This document shows, piece by piece, positions 5,148 to 7,325 of a stretch of 7,325 nt of DNA. Origin of the DNA: an uncultured Collinsella sp. (GTDB lineage Bacteria > Actinomycetota > Coriobacteriia > Coriobacteriales > Coriobacteriaceae); contig URZJ01000083.1 in the NCBI GenBank assembly GCA_900552395.1, forward strand, positions 1-7,325, read 5' to 3'. The stretch's first letter is position 1; every line of letters begins with the position of its first letter. The notes under the pieces were generated by a model. It saw only the letters and a program-made list of their open reading frames with translations. It searched no databases and was not told the DNA's origin. Both the position numbers and the translations under genes were made by a program.

Positions 5148-6350
5148 TTAGGCCTGGAACCAACGGGCGGTGTTGCGCTCGTCGAGGGCCTTGAGGGTAG
5201 CGGCGGGATCGGCAACCTTCTGCAGGAACATCATGGCTGCGATGGCGTACGGCTTGTAGCTGGCCTCCTTGTACATGCCCACGCGGTGCATGTCGAAGAC
5301 GTCGGCGTTGACCTCGCCGTGCTCGCAAGAGACACCGGAGATGTCGGCAGGCAGCGGATGCATAAAGATGGTGTCCTGGCCGTTGGCGGTCTTCTCCATG
5401 AGCTCGGTCGTGGAGCACCAATCCTGATGCGTGGCGTTCTGAGCGAGCAGCTCCTTCTCGAGTGCAGCGATGCCGGCGTCGTCGCCCTCGGCGTACAGGT
5501 TGGTGCGCTTCTCCATGGCGGCAAACGGAGCCCAGCTCTTCGGGATCACGATGTCGGCGCCCTCGAAGGCCTCGGCCATGGTGTTGACCTGCTTAAAGGT
5601 GGTGCCGGACTCGGCGGCATAACCCTTGGCGCGCTCGACGACCTCGGGCATGAGGTCGTAGCCCTCGGGGTGGGCCAAGGTGACGTCCATGCCAAAACGG
5701 GGCAGCAGGCTGATCAGCGACTGCGGGCAGGACAGCGGCTTGCCGTAAGAGGGCGAGTAGGCCCAGGTGACGGCAACCTTCTTGCCCTTGAGGTTCTCAA
5801 GACCGCCAAACTCGTTGATGAGGTAGAGCATGTCGGCAGAGGACTGCGTGGGGTGATCGGAATCGGACTGCAGGGAGATGAGCGTGGGACGGTGATCCAG
5901 AACGCCGTCCTCGTAGGCCTGCTGGACAGACTCGGAGACCTCGGCCATGTAGGCGTCGCCCTTGCCGATGTACATGTCGTCACGGATGCCGATGACGTCG
6001 GCCATGAAGGAGATCATGGTAGCGGTCTCGCGGACGGTCTCGCCGTGAGCGATCTGGGACTTCTTCTCGTCCAGGTCCTGCAGCTCAAGACCGAGCAGGT
6101 TGGCTGCCTTAGAGAAGGAGAAGCGCGTACGGGTGGAGTTGTCACGGAACAGGGAGACGGCCAGACCCGAATCGAAGATCTTGGACGAAACGTTGTTCTC
6201 GCGCAGCTCGCGCAGGGCGTCGGCGACGATGTAGAGCGCCTTGAGCTCATCGGTGGTCTTATCCCAGGTGTGCAGGAAGTCGCTGCCGTACATGCCCTTA
6301 AAATCGAGGCCGTTCAGCTGCTCGACGAGCTCGGTAAACTTGGCGTCCAT
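5148..6350 (-). CDS. ygeW: YgeW-family knotted carbamoyltransferase
   Basis: A 400-residue carbamoyltransferase-fold protein of the YgeW group (E. coli YgeW is about 396), a knotted relative of ornithine and aspartate carbamoyltransferases. The carbamoyl-phosphate loop STRTR is at 72-76, HPTQ at 166-169 and HPLPAD at 331-336, so the carbamoyl-phosphate site appears intact. The second substrate is not established; YgeW accompanies SDMH and purine-degradation genes, which suggests cleavage or formation of a carbamoylated ureide intermediate and possibly carbamoyl phosphate for ATP. The frame is open upstream to 6536, but the ATG at 6350 has GGAAAGGA 7 nt upstream and begins the conserved MDAKFTELVEQL region; the extra 62 residues look non-coding. 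A terminator follows the gene. Ornithine carbamoyltransferase is less likely given the YgeW-like length and surroundings. Confidence 0.92.
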   Translation of the reverse strand: MDAKFTELVEQLNGLDFKGMYGSDFLHTWDKTTDELKALYIVADALRELRENNVSSKIFDSGLAVSLFRDNSTRTRFSFSKAANLLGLELQDLDEKKSQIAHGETVRETATMISFMADVIGIRDDMYIGKGDAYMAEVSESVQQAYEDGVLDHRPTLISLQSDSDHPTQSSADMLYLINEFGGLENLKGKKVAVTWAYSPSYGKPLSCPQSLISLLPRFGMDVTLAHPEGYDLMPEVVERAKGYAAESGTTFKQVNTMAEAFEGADIVIPKSWAPFAAMEKRTNLYAEGDDAGIAALEKELLAQNATHQDWCSTTELMEKTANGQDTIFMHPLPADISGVSCEHGEVNADVFDMHRVGMYKEASYKPYAIAAMMFLQKVADPAATLKALDERNTARWFQA

Positions 6351-6357
6351 GTAAATA

Positions 6358-6365
6358 TCCTTTCC
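6358..6365 (-). promoter_or_regulatory. Ribosome binding site that fixes the ygeW start
   Basis: GGAAAGGA on the minus strand, 7 nt before the ATG at 6350. It favours this start over the in-frame extension to 6536. Confidence 0.65.
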
Positions 6366-6393
6366 AAAGATGAAACGATTGCAATGAGTAGAT

Positions 6394-6433
6394 GTGCTCC
6401 GGCATGCGCGTGTGGCTAGAACATGCAGAGCAC
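6394..6433 (-). promoter_or_regulatory. Hairpin in the ygeW leader
   Basis: GTGCTC/GAGCAC outer arms (6 bp, 6428-6433 with 6394-6399) and GCATG/CATGC inner arms (5 bp, 6422-6426 with 6402-6406), with a small internal loop, enclose a 15-nt loop. It lies 43 nt upstream of the ygeW ATG in what is probably its leader. There is no adjacent T-run. It resembles no riboswitch class that I recognise; a protein-binding site or an mRNA-stability hairpin is possible. Confidence 0.4.
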
Positions 6434-6468
6434 TATGACGAGGACCCGCTACCGTTGAGGAAGCATGG

Positions 6469-6496
6469 GAGATAACGACCGCGGGCCCCAAGTCAA
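6469..6496 (-). promoter_or_regulatory. Weak candidate promoter for ygeW
   Basis: On the minus strand TTGACT (6496-6491) is a 5-of-6 match to the -35 consensus, followed after 16 nt by TATCTC (6474-6469), only a 3-of-6 match to TATAAT. It sits between the ygeY-side hairpin and the ygeW leader hairpin and would give a leader of about 110 nt. The poor -10 box keeps confidence low; readthrough from ygeY is an alternative. Confidence 0.25.
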
Positions 6497-6504
6497 CAGG
6501 GGGT

Positions 6505-6529
6505 GCCGGGGACACGAGATGTCCCCGGC
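6505..6529. repeat. Perfect 10-bp palindromic hairpin between ygeY and ygeW
   Basis: GCCGGGGACA (6505-6514) and TGTCCCCGGC (6520-6529) pair perfectly around a 5-nt loop. It starts 22 nt past the ygeY stop codon. It would form a very stable stem, but no T-run follows on the minus strand; the next bases are ACCCCC. It may be a processing or stability hairpin, a non-canonical terminator, or a dispersed GC-rich palindrome. Confidence 0.65.
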
Positions 6530-6551
6530 TCAACAAGATCGAGGAATGGGA

Positions 6552-7325
6552 CTAATCGATCTTGTTGTTGGTCAGACCGGCGCGGAACACGGTGGCGTCG
6601 CCATCGGCCTGGCTCGGATCGTAGAGGTTCAGGGCAGCCACATACATGGCGGCAGCGGTGACCAGGTCGTCCTTGTAGGTGACCTCGTTGGGGGCGTGAG
6701 CCTGAGACTCGGCACCCGGGCCGAAGCCGACGCAGGGGATGCCATAGCGGCCCTGGATGGAAACGCAGTTCGTGGAGAAGGTCCACTTGTCGCACAGCGG
6801 ACGACCGGTGCGCTTGTCCATGCTGGGCTCGCAGCCGATGCGCTCGTCACCGAACATGGCCTTGTGGGCGTCGACGAGGGCCTTGACGTGCGGAGCGGTC
6901 TCCTTGTTGATCCACGTGGGGAAGTAAGCCTCGGTCTCGTAAACCTCGCCGGTCCAGGACGGACGGTCGTACATGTACATGGAGACCTTCACGTCGTCGC
7001 CGTACTTCTTGGCGGCCGGCAGGTTACGGATCTCGTCCAGGCAGGACTCCCAGGTCTCACCGGCGGTCATGCGACGGTCGATGGAGATGGCGCAGGAGTC
7101 AGCGACGGCGCAGCGGCTGGGGCTGGTGTAGAAGATCTGGCTGACGGTGCAGGTGCCGCGGCCCAGGAAGCGGGCATCCTCAAAGTGCTCGGGGTTGTAC
7201 TTGGGGTCGAGCATCTTGACGAGGCCCTTGATGTCGGTCGACTCGTCGCAGCCGTTGTTGTTGAGGGCGCGGACGTCGGCGATGATGTCGGCCATCTTGT
7301 AGATGGCGTTGTCGCCGCGGTCGGG
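6552..7325 (-). CDS. ygeY: YgeY-family selenium metabolism-linked M20 hydrolase (C-terminal part)
   Basis: The frame runs from the window edge to a TAG at 6554-6552, giving the last 257 residues; the first is PDRGDNAIYK, directly upstream of an internal methionine at 7295 that is not the true start. The family is about 400 residues, so roughly 145 N-terminal residues, including most metal ligands, lie outside. What remains is the lid/dimerisation domain, with SPSRCAVADSCAISIDRRM (68-86 of the fragment), and the C-terminal catalytic part, with KWTFSTN (180-186) and HAPNE (210-214), whose histidine is the expected last metal ligand of M20 enzymes. YgeY proteins accompany SDMH and purine-catabolism genes and are thought to hydrolyse an amide-type intermediate; the substrate is uncertain. 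The gene lies 201 nt upstream of ygeW on the same strand. A DapE/ArgE-type deacylase is the main alternative, but the motifs and neighbours favour YgeY. Confidence 0.9.
   Translation of the reverse strand, partial: PDRGDNAIYKMADIIADVRALNNNGCDESTDIKGLVKMLDPKYNPEHFEDARFLGRGTCTVSQIFYTSPSRCAVADSCAISIDRRMTAGETWESCLDEIRNLPAAKKYGDDVKVSMYMYDRPSWTGEVYETEAYFPTWINKETAPHVKALVDAHKAMFGDERIGCEPSMDKRTGRPLCDKWTFSTNCVSIQGRYGIPCVGFGPGAESQAHAPNEVTYKDDLVTAAAMYVAALNLYDPSQADGDATVFRAGLTNNKID

Noticed and set aside
2817..6419. A 1200-codon open frame on the plus strand antisense to hyuA, mocA and ygeW
   Set aside because: It is exactly in codon register with the three leftward genes, so it stays open simply because those genes avoid TTA, CTA and TCA codons. 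The translation has no recognisable domain and is basic and low-complexity, as expected of a shadow in GC-rich DNA.
6351..6536. N-terminal extension of ygeW by 62 residues
   Set aside because: The extension reads through leader DNA with hairpins, shows no YgeW-like sequence, and the ATG at 6350 has a good ribosome binding site and gives the usual family length.
7293..7295. Internal methionine at 7295 as the start of the right-end gene
   Set aside because: The frame stays open to the edge and the upstream residues (PDRGDNAIYK) read as YgeY-like sequence; an M20 enzyme starting here would lack most of its metal-binding domain.
1..7325. Selenocysteine (in-frame UGA) genes, tRNA, rRNA or CRISPR arrays
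   Set aside because: All the gene frames listed end normally with TAG or TAA, no in-frame UGA readthrough is needed, and no tRNA-like cloverleaf or regularly spaced repeat array was seen by eye.

Overview
This is a GC-rich window, read by eye. It carries accessory genes of the selenium-dependent molybdenum hydroxylase (SDMH) system together with purine/ureide-catabolism enzymes of the Escherichia coli xdh-ygeVWXY-hyuA-yqeB-yqeC-mocA-ssnA type. The gene set, GC content and short GC-rich palindromes between genes suggest a gut anaerobe of the Coriobacteriia, perhaps Collinsella or a relative. That taxonomic guess is inference; the gene families are read directly from the translations.

Layout from left to right. 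Positions 1-38 hold the first 12 codons of an unidentified leftward gene with a good ribosome binding site and a TATAAT box. Positions 96-238 hold two inverted repeats, one with 25-nt arms. Next is a leftward pair, yqeB (2086-1292) then an xdhC-family gene (1282-239), 9 nt apart. A divergent, partly AT-rich promoter region (2103-2188) separates yqeB from the rightward yqeC (2189-2926). yqeC converges on hyuA, and a nested inverted-repeat element (2920-2992) fills the gap and supplies the yqeC stop codon. Then come mocA (4997-4383) and the hydantoinase hyuA (4373-3006), both leftward, with the mocA stop codon inside the hyuA Shine-Dalgarno sequence. An intrinsic terminator (5086-5124) lies after ygeW (6350-5148), a knotted carbamoyltransferase. 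The right end holds the C-terminal 257 residues of a YgeY-family M20 hydrolase that runs off the window.

How the genes work together. MocA should attach CMP to molybdopterin. The XdhC-like protein, YqeB and YqeC are maturation factors predicted to insert or protect the cofactor and supply the labile selenium of a xanthine- or purine-type hydroxylase that is not in the window. HyuA (cyclic amide hydrolase), YgeW (carbamoyltransferase-like) and YgeY (amidohydrolase/deacylase-like) are plausible downstream steps that open and dismantle the oxidised purine or ureide. Genetic work in gut anaerobes has tied this gene group to oxygen-independent uric acid breakdown. The exact reactions of YgeW and YgeY remain uncertain. 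The window is therefore best read as part of an anaerobic purine/urate-degradation island that includes its own cofactor-maturation genes.
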